Shown piece by piece: positions 1 to 9,725 of a DNA stretch of 64,000 bases; positions within the stretch are counted from its first letter, which is position 1, and each line of letters begins with the position of its first letter. The DNA comes from CALOFP01 sp942492635 (lineage in GTDB: Bacteria; UBP6; UBA1177; CALOFP01): assembly GCA_942492635.1 (NCBI GenBank), contig CALOFP010000003.1, positions 1,426,001 to 1,490,000 of the forward strand, in the 5' to 3' direction. The notes beneath the pieces were generated by a model. The model worked only from the letters and a program-made list of their open reading frames with translations. It was not told where the DNA came from and made no database searches. The position numbers and the translations under genes are program-made.

Positions 1-257
1 TTCTATATATGGAATCCGGCAACAAACAAAACACACCGATCCCCTTCGATATTGAACAATCGGTCTCATCCGTAACAATTGCTCAATACCACGGCTGTTT
101 CATTTCAACAGAGGGTGAAATTTACTGCTGGGGAAAAAACAACGCAGGTCAGCTCGGTAACGGAACAGGTAAGGACACCCTTATTCCGGTTCTTGCGATT
201 TCCATGAAAAACCTGAAATTAAAAAATGTTGAAAATACAGATGTCGTGGTTGAGTAA
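1..257 (+). CDS. C-terminal end of an RCC1-repeat surface protein (truncated by window start)
   Basis: The reading frame is open from base 3, so the first ATG at 9 is probably internal and the gene begins upstream of the window. The visible part holds about two RCC1 propeller blades, with the cysteine-tryptophan signature YCWGKNNAGQLGNG. It closely resembles blades 6-7 of propeller 2 in the neighbouring 410-6751 protein (HYWG... then YCWGKNDYGQIGDG), so the two genes are tandem paralogues. It stops a few residues into what is, in the paralogue, the beta-sandwich that follows the propeller (KNVENTDVVVE then stop). The protein either ends right after a propeller or was shortened. RCC1 propellers usually bind proteins or ligands; the function here is unknown. 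Confidence 0.8.
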   Translation, partial: LYMESGNKQNTPIPFDIEQSVSSVTIAQYHGCFISTEGEIYCWGKNNAGQLGNGTGKDTLIPVLAISMKNLKLKNVENTDVVVE

Positions 258-409
258 CCTTCAAATAGAATTTGTTTTAATTTTTAACACAACTCTTAAT
301 ATCATAAACCCTACAAAATAATCTTGATTTAAAATTCAAACCATCATATCTTTATGGTGCATTTATTTAAAATTAGTTTATTTATTGATACATTCACTGG
401 AGTTTCGGC

Positions 410-3400
410 ATGGATGGAAAATTTATCAAACAACTCTTAATTATTTCGATTTTAACCTCTATTTTAACTTTCTCAGGCTGTGACAACAGCAAAGAGAAGA
501 ACCGTGACGACAACCAGTCATCATCTGAAACCGTTTCAAAAAACCTGAAAGGATTTATACAGAAAGGCCCATTTATCCAGGGAAGCGAAATCAAGGTTCA
601 GGAACTGGATTCGTCACTTGTGCCCAAGGGAACCACATTTCTCACGGAAACCGAAAACGATTTCGGAGGATTCACTCTCGACAAGGGCTTCTCATCGCCT
701 TTTCTTGAAGTAACCGCATTCGGTTTCTACTTTGACGAGGTCAAGGGGAAACTTTCCGAAGCGGGAATCAGGTTCAAAGTTCTTTCAAAACCCTCGGAGA
801 ACAAACCGGTCAACATAAACATCCTGACAACGCTGGAAAGAGAGCGAATCAAGCATCTTATAAATGAACAGAACAAATCATTTGAAGATGCAAGAGTTCA
901 GGCGGAACGGGAAATTCTCAATATCTTCCACATTCCTGACCAGATAGATTCAAGCTTCCAGGAGATGGACATAGCGAAAAACGGCGATGCCAACGCAATA
1001 CTCCTGGCCATATCCGCTGTTCTTCAGGGGAACAACGGAGTAGCAGAACTTTCTGAAATGATTTCCAAAATCTCACAGGATATAAAAACGGATGGAACTC
1101 TCGACAACGGAGCGTTCGTTAACGCAATCACCGAAAGCAACATAAATCTCAACCTTTCTCAGATTCGGGACAATCTATTCAAGAGATACGAATCATTGGG
1201 ACTCACAATCGATGTTCCCAAATTCGAAGATTACGTGGATAGCGACGGTGACACGGTAATCAACAAATACGATTTTGCGATTAACTTCACGCCTGTTGAA
1301 AATGCGGAATTGAAAACCGACTACACATCAGAGGAAGTTACAATAGTGCTTCCTCCTTCCGTTCAATCTGCCGAAGCAACTGTAGACAACGGAACCATTG
1401 TTGTAAATGGAACTGAAGCCGATGATCATGCCACAGTAAAAGCTGGTGACAAAGTGTCGGTAAAGCTCACAGCAAGCCTGGATTACAACAGTGAAGTCAG
1501 CTCAACTCTCTCTGTCTCCTACCCCGAAAACCAGCTTAACGCAGGTATTTTTTCAGTAACAACAAGAGGTGACGAGTACTTCACTCTTGCGAACGAAACT
1601 GTTACTGATGCAGATCTCAATATCGAATACACATCAAAAGAACAGCTGATCGTTCTTCCCGAGAGCATAAAAAATGCCACCGCAGCAATCGATAACGGCA
1701 CGCTGGTTGTAAATGGAACAGAGAGCGGAACAAGCGCCGAAGTCAAAAACGGTGACAAAATTGCCATCACAATCACTTCATCATCGAATCTTAATGAAGC
1801 CGTAAAGTCAGAACTTACTGTCAGCTACGAAGGAAACCACAATCTCTCCTGCGAATTTTCCGTAACAACGAGAGTTCAGGGTTACATCGGACTCGAAAAT
1901 GAAATTCTTCAGCTGGTTGAAGCCGACAAATTCTATACGACAAAGGAAAGAGAAGTTAATTTCCCCGCAAACATATCCCAAGCTACGATAAAAATCGAAA
2001 AAGGTGTGATACTCGTCAACGGCGAGGAGAAAGGAAAAGAGACAAAACTGGTAAGCGGAGATAAATTCCAGATAAAACTCCACTCAGGAGATGAGTATCA
2101 CTACCTCAAACCGGCTAAAACTGAGATAACGATAACTTATATGGATGTCGAGGAGAGTGTTCTATTTCTACTAAACAGGAAAGAGGCGTTTACCAGATTC
2201 TGCATTAAAGGAGATTCTTCTTGTTTTGTTGACAGGAACCAGAACCTCTACTGTTGGGGAAAAAATGAAACTGCGATCGGATATATTGCCGGTTCGTTCA
2301 CAGACACCCCGATTCTCGTCGGTGAACCCGGATCATGGGACAGCGTCAGCTGCAGCGAACAGAACATATGTGCAATAAAGAAAGACGGAACCTTATATTG
2401 TTGGGGAGAAATTCCTTACAGAACCATTGAAGAAGCCAAAGACAAGTCTGAGAACTATCAATATAAAATGAGCCCTGAAAAACTAAGTGAAACTGGTGAG
2501 TGGCAAAGTATTTCGCAGAGTGGCGGTCATATTTGCGGTATAAAAACAAATGGAACACTGTGGTGCTGGGAAAGATGGAAGCATGATAATTCCGAAAGCT
2601 CTCCAACCTTCACTCAGGTAGGCAACGATAACAATTGGAAATTTGTATCTTGTGAGGATCAAGGTCAATGGGCTGTAAAAAATGACAACAGCATCTATTT
2701 CTGGGGAGCCTTTAACAGTTTGGAAATTGACGGAATTACCCATGACTACCTTGAAATCGAATCTCCCACACAACTATTCAAAGATATAAATTTTGAATCA
2801 ATTTCAATCAATATCGGAAGAATAATCGGACTGAAAAAAGACGGTAGCATATATTATCCCTATGATGATTTTCAATGGCTGAAAGACGGCCATTACAGGC
2901 TTTTAAAAGGATCCTCTTCTGGCGCGGTAAACGGAATGATCTCATTCGAAGGCTCCCTTTTCATGGGCGGTGATAACTCTTTTGGCCAGATCGGAAACGG
3001 TGTTTCACCGGATTGGAACAATACGGTAACGACACCGTTTAACATCATGGAGAGTGAAAAATTTTCAACATTGGGAACCGGCAGCTCCCACACTTGCGCT
3101 CTCACAGAAAATGGTGATGTTTACTGCTGGGGAAATAACGAGTATGGACAGATCGACGCAACAAAAATTGAGGAACAACCTCGAGTTAAGACACCCAAAC
3201 TAATGCTGTCCGGCAGCAAACTCTTTTTCAAGGAAGTTCAAAACGCGGATCTGAACAAAACATACACATCAAACGAAGAGTGGATAACCGGATCCGGGAC
3301 AGTTTCGATCGACAACGGTACTCTCATAATCAACGGTGAAGAGCAGGGGCAGAGCGCCGAAGTTAAAGAAAACGACAAAATATCAATAAAGCTCACTTCA

Positions 3401-6400
3401 AGTGATGAACATGGTGAAACAATTTCCTCAAAAGTCACATTGAAGACAGAAAATGGAGAAACCTTAGAGACAACTTTCTCGATAACAACAAGAGTCGAGC
3501 CCTACTTCACAATCAAAAACGAGGTTATTCATCACGCAATGCCGGAAACAGACTACACATCGACTCCGGTTACCGTAACGCTTCCCGACAGCATTCCGAC
3601 GGCACACATATCCATCGACAACGGTGTGATTCTCGTCAACGATCAGGAATCCGGGAAAGAGGCTGATGTGAAAAACGGAGATATTGTCGCAGTCAAACTC
3701 AACACAGGTGACACCACGGCCTACTACAGGCATAAAAGCTCTAAAATTACTGTCACATACAACAGTGTTTCCCAGAAAGCAAAATTCTTCCTCCACAACG
3801 ATTCGGCTTATGGGAAATTGAGTTCCAATAATTACCACTCATGCTTTATCAACACTTCCGGTGCACTCTACTGTTGGGGCTCAAACAACGATGGTCAACT
3901 TGGAACCGGCACAACCGAGGCTGAAAATCCTTATCCCACAAGAGTAGGTAATGACAACGACTGGGAAAGAGTTGCAACTGGTGTCAACCATACATGTGGA
4001 ATAAAAACCAATGGCACACTCTACTGCTGGGGCAGTAACAATGCCGGCCAACTTGGAAACGGTACAAATGAACCACATTATCAACCTGAAAAAGTGGGCA
4101 ACGACAGCAATTGGAGAGATATGGCTTTAGGATCATCTAACACCTGTGCAATTAAAACGGACGGTTCGACCTACTGCTGGGGAAACAATTACCTTGTCGA
4201 AACCGAATACAACAAATCCCCTGAACGGGTCGGCACAGATAATGACTGGACACAAATTTCCAGCGGGACCAGTCATTTCTGCGCAATAAAATCGAACGGT
4301 TCAATTTACTGCTGGGGTTATGGCGGTCACGGTCAATTCGGTACAGGGTCCAACGAACATGGGGTGGAAATACCAACACTGGCGGTAAGTGAAAACAGAT
4401 GGAAGTATCTCTCCTCAGCCAACTATCACAGCTGTGCGATAAACTCTCACGACAACCTTTTCTGTACGGGAGAAAATCTGGGAGGTGCTCTTGGAACAGG
4501 AGATTACGAGAAGAGCAACAGGTATCTAAAAGTAGATACGGCAAAGAATCCCATAATTGTAGAAACGGGATTCAACCGCATATCGGCAATGATTGATATT
4601 GATGAAAAAATGCACTATTGGGGTAATACAAAATTCGTTGACGAAACCGATGGAACAACCCCTAACAGACCGATTCCCTTCGAAGAAAACAGAAGAGCCT
4701 CCTTAATAACTATAGGCTACTACCACGGCTGTTTCATCACAGCGGAAGGCGAACTTTACTGCTGGGGAAAAAATGACTACGGACAGATTGGAGACGGAAC
4801 ACAAGAAGAAAGAGAGGTACCCGTCAAAATAGCCAGCGTAAAACATCTGGGATTCAACAGTGTCACAAATGCCGACCTGAAGAGTATCCATACTTCCAGC
4901 GAAGAGGTGGTTATTCTTCCCGAAGGAATTAATACTGCGACAGCTGCTATCGATAACGGAACACTACTTGTAAACGGGGAGGATCGCGGCCAAAATGCAG
5001 AAGTTTCAGATGGAGATAAGGTAGCAATAACTCTGACTACCGGCGAACAGCACGGTGAAACCGCCTCCTCAAAACTTACAATTTCCTACGGAGCCGGTAA
5101 TACAGAAGAGGCAACGTTCTCAATCACAACAAGAAGCGAACCATACTTCGACATAAAAGACGAGGTGATCAACAAGACAATAGCTGAAAAAGACTACACG
5201 TCAACTCCGGTTACAGTAGTGCTCCCGGAAAGTATCCCAAATGCGAAGATTGCAGTCGATTACGGAATAGTTCTTGTAAACGACCAGGAATCAGGTCAGG
5301 AAGTCAACGTCAAAGACGGTGATACAGTATCGATAAAGCTCAACTCAGGCTCTGAAAAAAGATACTACCATCCCGCAGTGAGCAATATCGAGGTCTCCTA
5401 CCTCTCTGCAGTCAACCGCTCAAGAGTTATCCTCAGCAGGAAAGATCTGAAGTATAAAGTGGCAACTGGAAGAGAAAATACTTGTATCATTTCATCCGAT
5501 GGAAAACTCCTCTGCTGGGGGTCGGGCTACAATGCGGGTGACGAAGAGGACTATGAAAGTTATACGAGAATCAAAAACAATGAAGACACTTCATGGAATA
5601 AGGTATCAACGAGCTACTACAAGACATGCGCCATTGATGAAGATAGTGCCCTATACTGCTGGAGCCAGTACCAACTGGGAACGGCAAGAGTATATCTGCC
5701 GCCTCGAATTGGCCAGGATAACGACTGGATGGAGGTATCCGTCGGAAACAGTCACATATGCGCATTGAAGAGTGACGGATCAACATACTGCTGGGGAGAA
5801 AACAATGAAGGAGAAATTGGTGACGGAACAAAAGTAAAAAGGGAAAATCCTGTTCCCGTAGCCTCCGGAATAAATATGGTTTCTATTTCAACGGGAAATA
5901 ACTTTTCCAACGGAATATCGCAGGACGGAACCGTCTATCACTGGGGAAACGGCAGCGGAAAATTTTACCACGAATGGGGCCAATCGGTCCTTTACCCTGC
6001 TCTTGTTGAAAAAGCAGGAAAAAGGCACTCTATTGCCGGAGGTTACTTCCACTCCTGTGGAATTGATTTTGAAAACAGCATTCAGTGCACCGGAGGCAAT
6101 GGAAACGGGCAACTGGGAAGTGGCGGTTCCAATGAAAAAGTTGAAGGAAAATGGCTATCCGTCGATGCACACCATCTAGACAGTTCGGGAATCGATATGA
6201 ATTTCGGTCTATTCATGTGGGGTTCAAACGACAGCGGACAAATCGGGAACGGCGGTTACGATGACAGAAACATACCTACAGCTGTTGCAGCAGAAAAAAA
6301 ATTCTCAATCTCTTCCAACGGTCAATCTCACAGCTGTGCAGTATCAACAAGTGGCGAACTCTACTGCTGGGGGAGCAATAACTACGGACAGATTGGTAAC

Positions 6401-6751
6401 GGAACAAATATCGAAAGTGCCACTCCGCAATTTGTAAGATATCTCTTTGCGCCACATTTCGATCCTGTGACCTTTTCTGAACCTGGTTCGGAGCATATTT
6501 CCAATGAAGTTGAAATTGTTACTCCCGAAAAGGATGGATCTGTCGATGTTACGGTAGAAAACGGATTTCTCATAGTTAACGGAGTTGAATCAGGAAGTTC
6601 CGCAACAGTTAATGATGGGGATATGCTCAAGATAAAGGCAACATCATCCCTGGTAGAAGAAAGCCTGTCAATATCAAATGTTAATTTGAAGTACAGCGAA
6701 AATCGAAGTCAAATCGTTAAGTTCTCTATCAGAACAAGAATTAATCCATAA
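410..6751 (+). CDS. giant RCC1-repeat lipoprotein with three beta-propellers and beta-sandwich spacers
   Basis: This is a 2113-residue protein with a lipoprotein signal peptide (lipobox TFSGC, lipidated Cys at residue 24). A GGAG ribosome site lies 8 bases before the ATG. After a short carboxypeptidase-regulatory-like domain (about 48-105) come beta-sandwich modules with recurring YTS, DNGTLVVNG, GDK and FSxTTR motifs. They are followed by RCC1 repeats with the YCWG signature. The RCC1 repeats fall into three blocks of seven (about residues 600-927, 1133-1477 and 1678-2010), so I infer three complete seven-bladed propellers. Modules run 3-propeller-2-propeller-2-propeller-1. Asp follows the lipidated Cys, which in enterobacteria favours inner-membrane retention; whether that rule holds here is unknown. 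It is probably a surface or periplasmic binding protein. Ligand unknown. Confidence 0.9.
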   Translation: MDGKFIKQLLIISILTSILTFSGCDNSKEKNRDDNQSSSETVSKNLKGFIQKGPFIQGSEIKVQELDSSLVPKGTTFLTETENDFGGFTLDKGFSSPFLEVTAFGFYFDEVKGKLSEAGIRFKVLSKPSENKPVNINILTTLERERIKHLINEQNKSFEDARVQAEREILNIFHIPDQIDSSFQEMDIAKNGDANAILLAISAVLQGNNGVAELSEMISKISQDIKTDGTLDNGAFVNAITESNINLNLSQIRDNLFKRYESLGLTIDVPKFEDYVDSDGDTVINKYDFAINFTPVENAELKTDYTSEEVTIVLPPSVQSAEATVDNGTIVVNGTEADDHATVKAGDKVSVKLTASLDYNSEVSSTLSVSYPENQLNAGIFSVTTRGDEYFTLANETVTDADLNIEYTSKEQLIVLPESIKNATAAIDNGTLVVNGTESGTSAEVKNGDKIAITITSSSNLNEAVKSELTVSYEGNHNLSCEFSVTTRVQGYIGLENEILQLVEADKFYTTKEREVNFPANISQATIKIEKGVILVNGEEKGKETKLVSGDKFQIKLHSGDEYHYLKPAKTEITITYMDVEESVLFLLNRKEAFTRFCIKGDSSCFVDRNQNLYCWGKNETAIGYIAGSFTDTPILVGEPGSWDSVSCSEQNICAIKKDGTLYCWGEIPYRTIEEAKDKSENYQYKMSPEKLSETGEWQSISQSGGHICGIKTNGTLWCWERWKHDNSESSPTFTQVGNDNNWKFVSCEDQGQWAVKNDNSIYFWGAFNSLEIDGITHDYLEIESPTQLFKDINFESISINIGRIIGLKKDGSIYYPYDDFQWLKDGHYRLLKGSSSGAVNGMISFEGSLFMGGDNSFGQIGNGVSPDWNNTVTTPFNIMESEKFSTLGTGSSHTCALTENGDVYCWGNNEYGQIDATKIEEQPRVKTPKLMLSGSKLFFKEVQNADLNKTYTSNEEWITGSGTVSIDNGTLIINGEEQGQSAEVKENDKISIKLTSSDEHGETISSKVTLKTENGETLETTFSITTRVEPYFTIKNEVIHHAMPETDYTSTPVTVTLPDSIPTAHISIDNGVILVNDQESGKEADVKNGDIVAVKLNTGDTTAYYRHKSSKITVTYNSVSQKAKFFLHNDSAYGKLSSNNYHSCFINTSGALYCWGSNNDGQLGTGTTEAENPYPTRVGNDNDWERVATGVNHTCGIKTNGTLYCWGSNNAGQLGNGTNEPHYQPEKVGNDSNWRDMALGSSNTCAIKTDGSTYCWGNNYLVETEYNKSPERVGTDNDWTQISSGTSHFCAIKSNGSIYCWGYGGHGQFGTGSNEHGVEIPTLAVSENRWKYLSSANYHSCAINSHDNLFCTGENLGGALGTGDYEKSNRYLKVDTAKNPIIVETGFNRISAMIDIDEKMHYWGNTKFVDETDGTTPNRPIPFEENRRASLITIGYYHGCFITAEGELYCWGKNDYGQIGDGTQEEREVPVKIASVKHLGFNSVTNADLKSIHTSSEEVVILPEGINTATAAIDNGTLLVNGEDRGQNAEVSDGDKVAITLTTGEQHGETASSKLTISYGAGNTEEATFSITTRSEPYFDIKDEVINKTIAEKDYTSTPVTVVLPESIPNAKIAVDYGIVLVNDQESGQEVNVKDGDTVSIKLNSGSEKRYYHPAVSNIEVSYLSAVNRSRVILSRKDLKYKVATGRENTCIISSDGKLLCWGSGYNAGDEEDYESYTRIKNNEDTSWNKVSTSYYKTCAIDEDSALYCWSQYQLGTARVYLPPRIGQDNDWMEVSVGNSHICALKSDGSTYCWGENNEGEIGDGTKVKRENPVPVASGINMVSISTGNNFSNGISQDGTVYHWGNGSGKFYHEWGQSVLYPALVEKAGKRHSIAGGYFHSCGIDFENSIQCTGGNGNGQLGSGGSNEKVEGKWLSVDAHHLDSSGIDMNFGLFMWGSNDSGQIGNGGYDDRNIPTAVAAEKKFSISSNGQSHSCAVSTSGELYCWGSNNYGQIGNGTNIESATPQFVRYLFAPHFDPVTFSEPGSEHISNEVEIVTPEKDGSVDVTVENGFLIVNGVESGSSATVNDGDMLKIKATSSLVEESLSISNVNLKYSENRSQIVKFSIRTRINP

Positions 6752-6761
6752 CGAAAAATCT

Positions 6762-7526
6762 CTACTGATCGCTCTTTTGTCTCAGAGCCTCTCCCGTCAT
6801 CGGGACAAAACGGACGTAGGTGACAAGGCGCCTCTCCAGACCCTTTTCAGTTTTTTTCACAACCTCCAGCTCCTGCACGGACATCGGATCGCCCTTCGGA
6901 TAGACAAGTCTGCCACCCATTTTCAGCTGTTCCAGAAGAGGTTTGGGAAGATGGTCTACTGCAGCGGTTATGATAATTCCATCGAAAGGTGCATGTTCCG
7001 GCCAGCCTTTATATCCGTCCCCTGCCCTGACCTTCACATTTTCGTAACCGAGATTTTTCAGTCTTTCGGCTGACTGCTGCGCAAGCTCTGCGACAATTTC
7101 TATGGTGTAGACTTCGGATACGATCTCTGCAATGACCGCGGCCTGGTATCCCGACCCCGTACCGATTTCAAGAACTTTGTCACTCTTCTTGAGCTCAAGA
7201 AGTTCGGTCATCAGTGCGACTATGTACGGCTGGGAGATGGTCTGACCCAGACCGATAGGAAGCGGTGTGTCTTCGTATGCAAACTCCCGAGCCTGTTTTG
7301 GCACGAACTCCTCTCTGGGCACACGATTCATGGCATCAAGGACATTTTTATTTCCCACTCCCCTGCTCTTTATCTGCCGCTCAACCATCCTCTCGCGTTT
7401 TTCCGTGTAGTAATCACCTGAATTTACATCCATAAAATCACCCCCATTCTCTCCTTTTCTCGAAACTCTGCTGAAGTACAGAAGCATGAGTAAAACGGCG
7501 AAAACTATTATCCAGAAATTTTTCAC
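6762..7526 (-). CDS. pcm: protein-L-isoaspartate O-methyltransferase, membrane-anchored
   Basis: Transfers a methyl group from S-adenosylmethionine to L-isoaspartyl residues, starting repair of aged proteins. The family core is intact: RVPREEFVP, the pre-SAM segment PLPIGLGQTISQPYIVA, and the SAM-binding motif VLEIGTGSGYQAA. Unlike the cytosolic E. coli enzyme it has an N-terminal hydrophobic segment (KNFWIIVFAVLLMLLYF), so it probably acts at the membrane or in the periplasm. I place the start at the GTG at 7526. It has a GGAGGG site just upstream, and a good promoter lies at 7554-7582. The more distal ATG at 7577 lies inside that promoter's -35 element, so it cannot be translated from this transcript. 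It converges with the RCC1 gene, 10 bases away. Confidence 0.9.
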   Translation of the reverse strand: MKNFWIIVFAVLLMLLYFSRVSRKGENGGDFMDVNSGDYYTEKRERMVERQIKSRGVGNKNVLDAMNRVPREEFVPKQAREFAYEDTPLPIGLGQTISQPYIVALMTELLELKKSDKVLEIGTGSGYQAAVIAEIVSEVYTIEIVAELAQQSAERLKNLGYENVKVRAGDGYKGWPEHAPFDGIIITAAVDHLPKPLLEQLKMGGRLVYPKGDPMSVQELEVVKKTEKGLERRLVTYVRFVPMTGEALRQKSDQ

Positions 7527-7553
7527 GACACCCTCCGACAGACCCCTCTTTAA

Positions 7554-7582
7554 ATTATATAGCTGTTTAAAAACCATGGCAA
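7554..7582 (-). promoter_or_regulatory. sigma70-type promoter of pcm
   Basis: On the minus strand TTGCCA (7577-7582) and a perfect TATAAT (7554-7559) are separated by 17 bases. It lies about 27 bases upstream of the GTG start chosen for pcm and decides that start. Confidence 0.7.
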
Positions 7583-7757
7583 TTTGCTCTTACACTAAAT
7601 TCCCGAAATTTTGAGAAAAATTCTCCATCAAAACCCATAGCTCGATGTAGATAGGATGCAGCAGGAAAGATAAAAGTTTCGTCCCACATATATCTTTCGG
7701 CATTTATTGGGTTATATTTTTATTGATCCTGAACGGTCGGAAAAAGCGGAGGGAAAA

Positions 7758-9131
7758 ATGAAGGCGGTGATTTTCATTCTTTTCATCATTCTCATCTCAT
7801 GCGCAGAAAGCTCAAAAACGGAAAATGAAGAAACCACATCCCAACCGGTTTCCGTATTTCTCGGAGACAGCATTACGATGGGAATTCAGGATGCCGGGTT
7901 GAAAAGAAGTTTCCAGGAAAACTCATTTCCCTTCCTAATTGCAAAACAGATGGGGATAGTTGAAAACTTCACGCAGCCCTGGGTTTCTGATCCGGGATTC
8001 GGTATCCCTCCCTATCGTACACCACTTTTTCTGGATGAGGATATGAATCCTGAATATGAAATTTGGGCCGAAAGTTATAATCCCGCGGAAATAGTTCTCG
8101 AGATTTCTGAACTGCTCGAAAATCAGAATCAGAAAGAACCGTACAACAACCTTGGCATCAACGGAGCCCGTCTTTTCGATTTGAGAAACACAACATTTGC
8201 ATCCGAAGCACTTTCAAAGAACAACATATTCTTCGACATCGTTCTAAGGAACAGCATCCTTTTCCCGGAAAGTCCGAAAACCGTAATCGAACAGGCGAAG
8301 ATGCTCTCTCCCGACTATATTTTTCTATGGATCGGAAGCAACGACATACTCACGGCCCTTCTCAATGGAGGAGATTCGGAACATTTGACCGAAAAGGATG
8401 AATTTGAGGATGAGTACACCGGCATTGTCAAAGAAATCAAATCCATGAAAACCAACCTGATAATAGCCAATATTCCACCTGCTCTGCCTTTCGAAAACAC
8501 GCTGAACAGAGTATTCATTGACGGAACCGCCATGCTCTTTGATTTTGATACTATTCAGCCTATTAATTTCGGAACAGAAGAAAAACCTCTCTACATTCCG
8601 ATTCTCGTTGAAGAGCAAAAAGTTTCCGGAATTACACTGTTCGGACTTATGGAAATGATGGAAACAGGCGCCGGAATTCCGGACAGTGAAACTCTTGTAT
8701 CCGAGGGTGTGGATTATTCCATCGCTTCCGAATTAACAGAGGGCAGAGAAAAATGCGGAACTGTTCTCGCCGGAGAATTCACTGTCACAAACGATGAAAG
8801 ATCTTCAATGATCGCGCGACTCAACTTTTTCAACTCCCTCATAAAAATGATTGCCGAGAAAGAAAATATTCCCCTTGTGGATATAAGATCCCTGCTCGAT
8901 CCTACTTCAGAAAACCCATTTGCAGGCTACTCCGGTGAGCACATACTTCTCGATCCAGAAAGAACGGTTTTCAGCATAGACGGTGTTCACCCCAACAACC
9001 TCGGTCACGCCATAATCGCCAACGAATTCATTAAGGTTCTCAACGAAAATTACAAAACCGCTATCCCCCTTCTCGATCCCGAAAAATTCAAGGGACAGTA
9101 TGTAGTCGAATCAGAGAACACTTCCCCTTAG
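7758..9131 (+). CDS. SGNH/GDSL-family hydrolase lipoprotein
   Basis: A 457-residue predicted lipoprotein (signal MKAVIFILFIILISC, Cys 15). The frame is open upstream, but the ATG at 7758 has a GGAGGG site 4-5 bases before it and gives a perfect signal peptide, so I use it. The SGNH esterase blocks are visible: block I VFLGDSITMG (nucleophile Ser), a Gly in LGINGARLFD, block III WIGSNDIL with the Asn, and block V DGVHPNNLGH with the catalytic Asp and His. Family members are lipases, esterases or acetylxylan/peptidoglycan deacetylases; the substrate cannot be read here. The gene is longer than typical SGNH domains because of an insert of about 150 residues between blocks III and V. It stands alone, divergent from pcm. 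Confidence 0.85.
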   Translation: MKAVIFILFIILISCAESSKTENEETTSQPVSVFLGDSITMGIQDAGLKRSFQENSFPFLIAKQMGIVENFTQPWVSDPGFGIPPYRTPLFLDEDMNPEYEIWAESYNPAEIVLEISELLENQNQKEPYNNLGINGARLFDLRNTTFASEALSKNNIFFDIVLRNSILFPESPKTVIEQAKMLSPDYIFLWIGSNDILTALLNGGDSEHLTEKDEFEDEYTGIVKEIKSMKTNLIIANIPPALPFENTLNRVFIDGTAMLFDFDTIQPINFGTEEKPLYIPILVEEQKVSGITLFGLMEMMETGAGIPDSETLVSEGVDYSIASELTEGREKCGTVLAGEFTVTNDERSSMIARLNFFNSLIKMIAEKENIPLVDIRSLLDPTSENPFAGYSGEHILLDPERTVFSIDGVHPNNLGHAIIANEFIKVLNENYKTAIPLLDPEKFKGQYVVESENTSP

Positions 9132-9473
9132 AAACACCTCAACATGCTTACCAGGGACGAAAAACCCTATCAGAATAGTAAAGTGAAATAATTTGCCATG
9201 AGAGAAAATTTCAGGAATTTTCGGCAATTAATATTTCCAGAATAAAATATACAGAAGCTTGCAACAATCGATAGTCACTTAATAGAACTGCCTGAAATGT
9301 CGAAAAGATATTCCTGAGATGCAAAAAAGGTCGGCAAACTATTTAATGCGTTAGAAAATCAAAAATAATTTCAACCAACGACCATACAGTTTATCACCGG
9401 CGGCGAAGTCTACCATTACTGACAACCTACCCTCTCATCGCCAGTCACAAGTTCACTGTGACCCATCACTTAC
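9132..9473. other. intergenic region without a recognisable gene
   Basis: AT-rich spacer between two convergent genes. The only structure seen is a small hairpin at 9444-9462 (GTCACA, 7-base loop, TGTGAC) 12 bases beyond the end of the 83-residue gene. No T run follows it on the minus strand, so I do not call it a terminator. Confidence 0.5.
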
Positions 9474-9725
9474 TTAGGAACGTCCCCGTTTCTTTTCGAT
9501 TTTCCTGTTGTACTCTTTGAGGAGGTTGGCGATGTGTTCACTCATGTTGACCCTCACTTCATGTGGCGCCAGACCATTCGCTACCTGTTCGTCATAGAGA
9601 TTCTTGTAGGCTTCATCGTAGATGTGCTTTTTGATTGTGTAGTGTTTTCGGACAGTTTTCTTCTTGTCCTTTTCGACCTGAGCCTCAAGAGGGTCAACAA
9701 TGTGATCGTCATCAAATATACTCAT
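9474..9725 (-). CDS. small basic protein partner of ParA (possible centromere-binding protein)
   Basis: An 83-residue, Lys/Arg-rich protein. Its ATG directly follows the stop codon of the ParA-type gene (TAGATG, no gap), so the two are translationally coupled. It has an acidic N-terminus (DDDHIVDPLEAQVEKDKKK), a short strand-like segment (VRKHYTIKKHIYDEAYKN) and a C-terminal helix ending in KKRGRS. Small basic proteins encoded directly behind a ParA often bind the partition site as ribbon-helix-helix dimers (ParG/ParR type). This one fits by size, charge and position but I cannot assign it to a family by motif. A role in partition or positioning is inferred from context only. Confidence 0.6.
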   Translation of the reverse strand: MSIFDDDHIVDPLEAQVEKDKKKTVRKHYTIKKHIYDEAYKNLYDEQVANGLAPHEVRVNMSEHIANLLKEYNRKIEKKRGRS

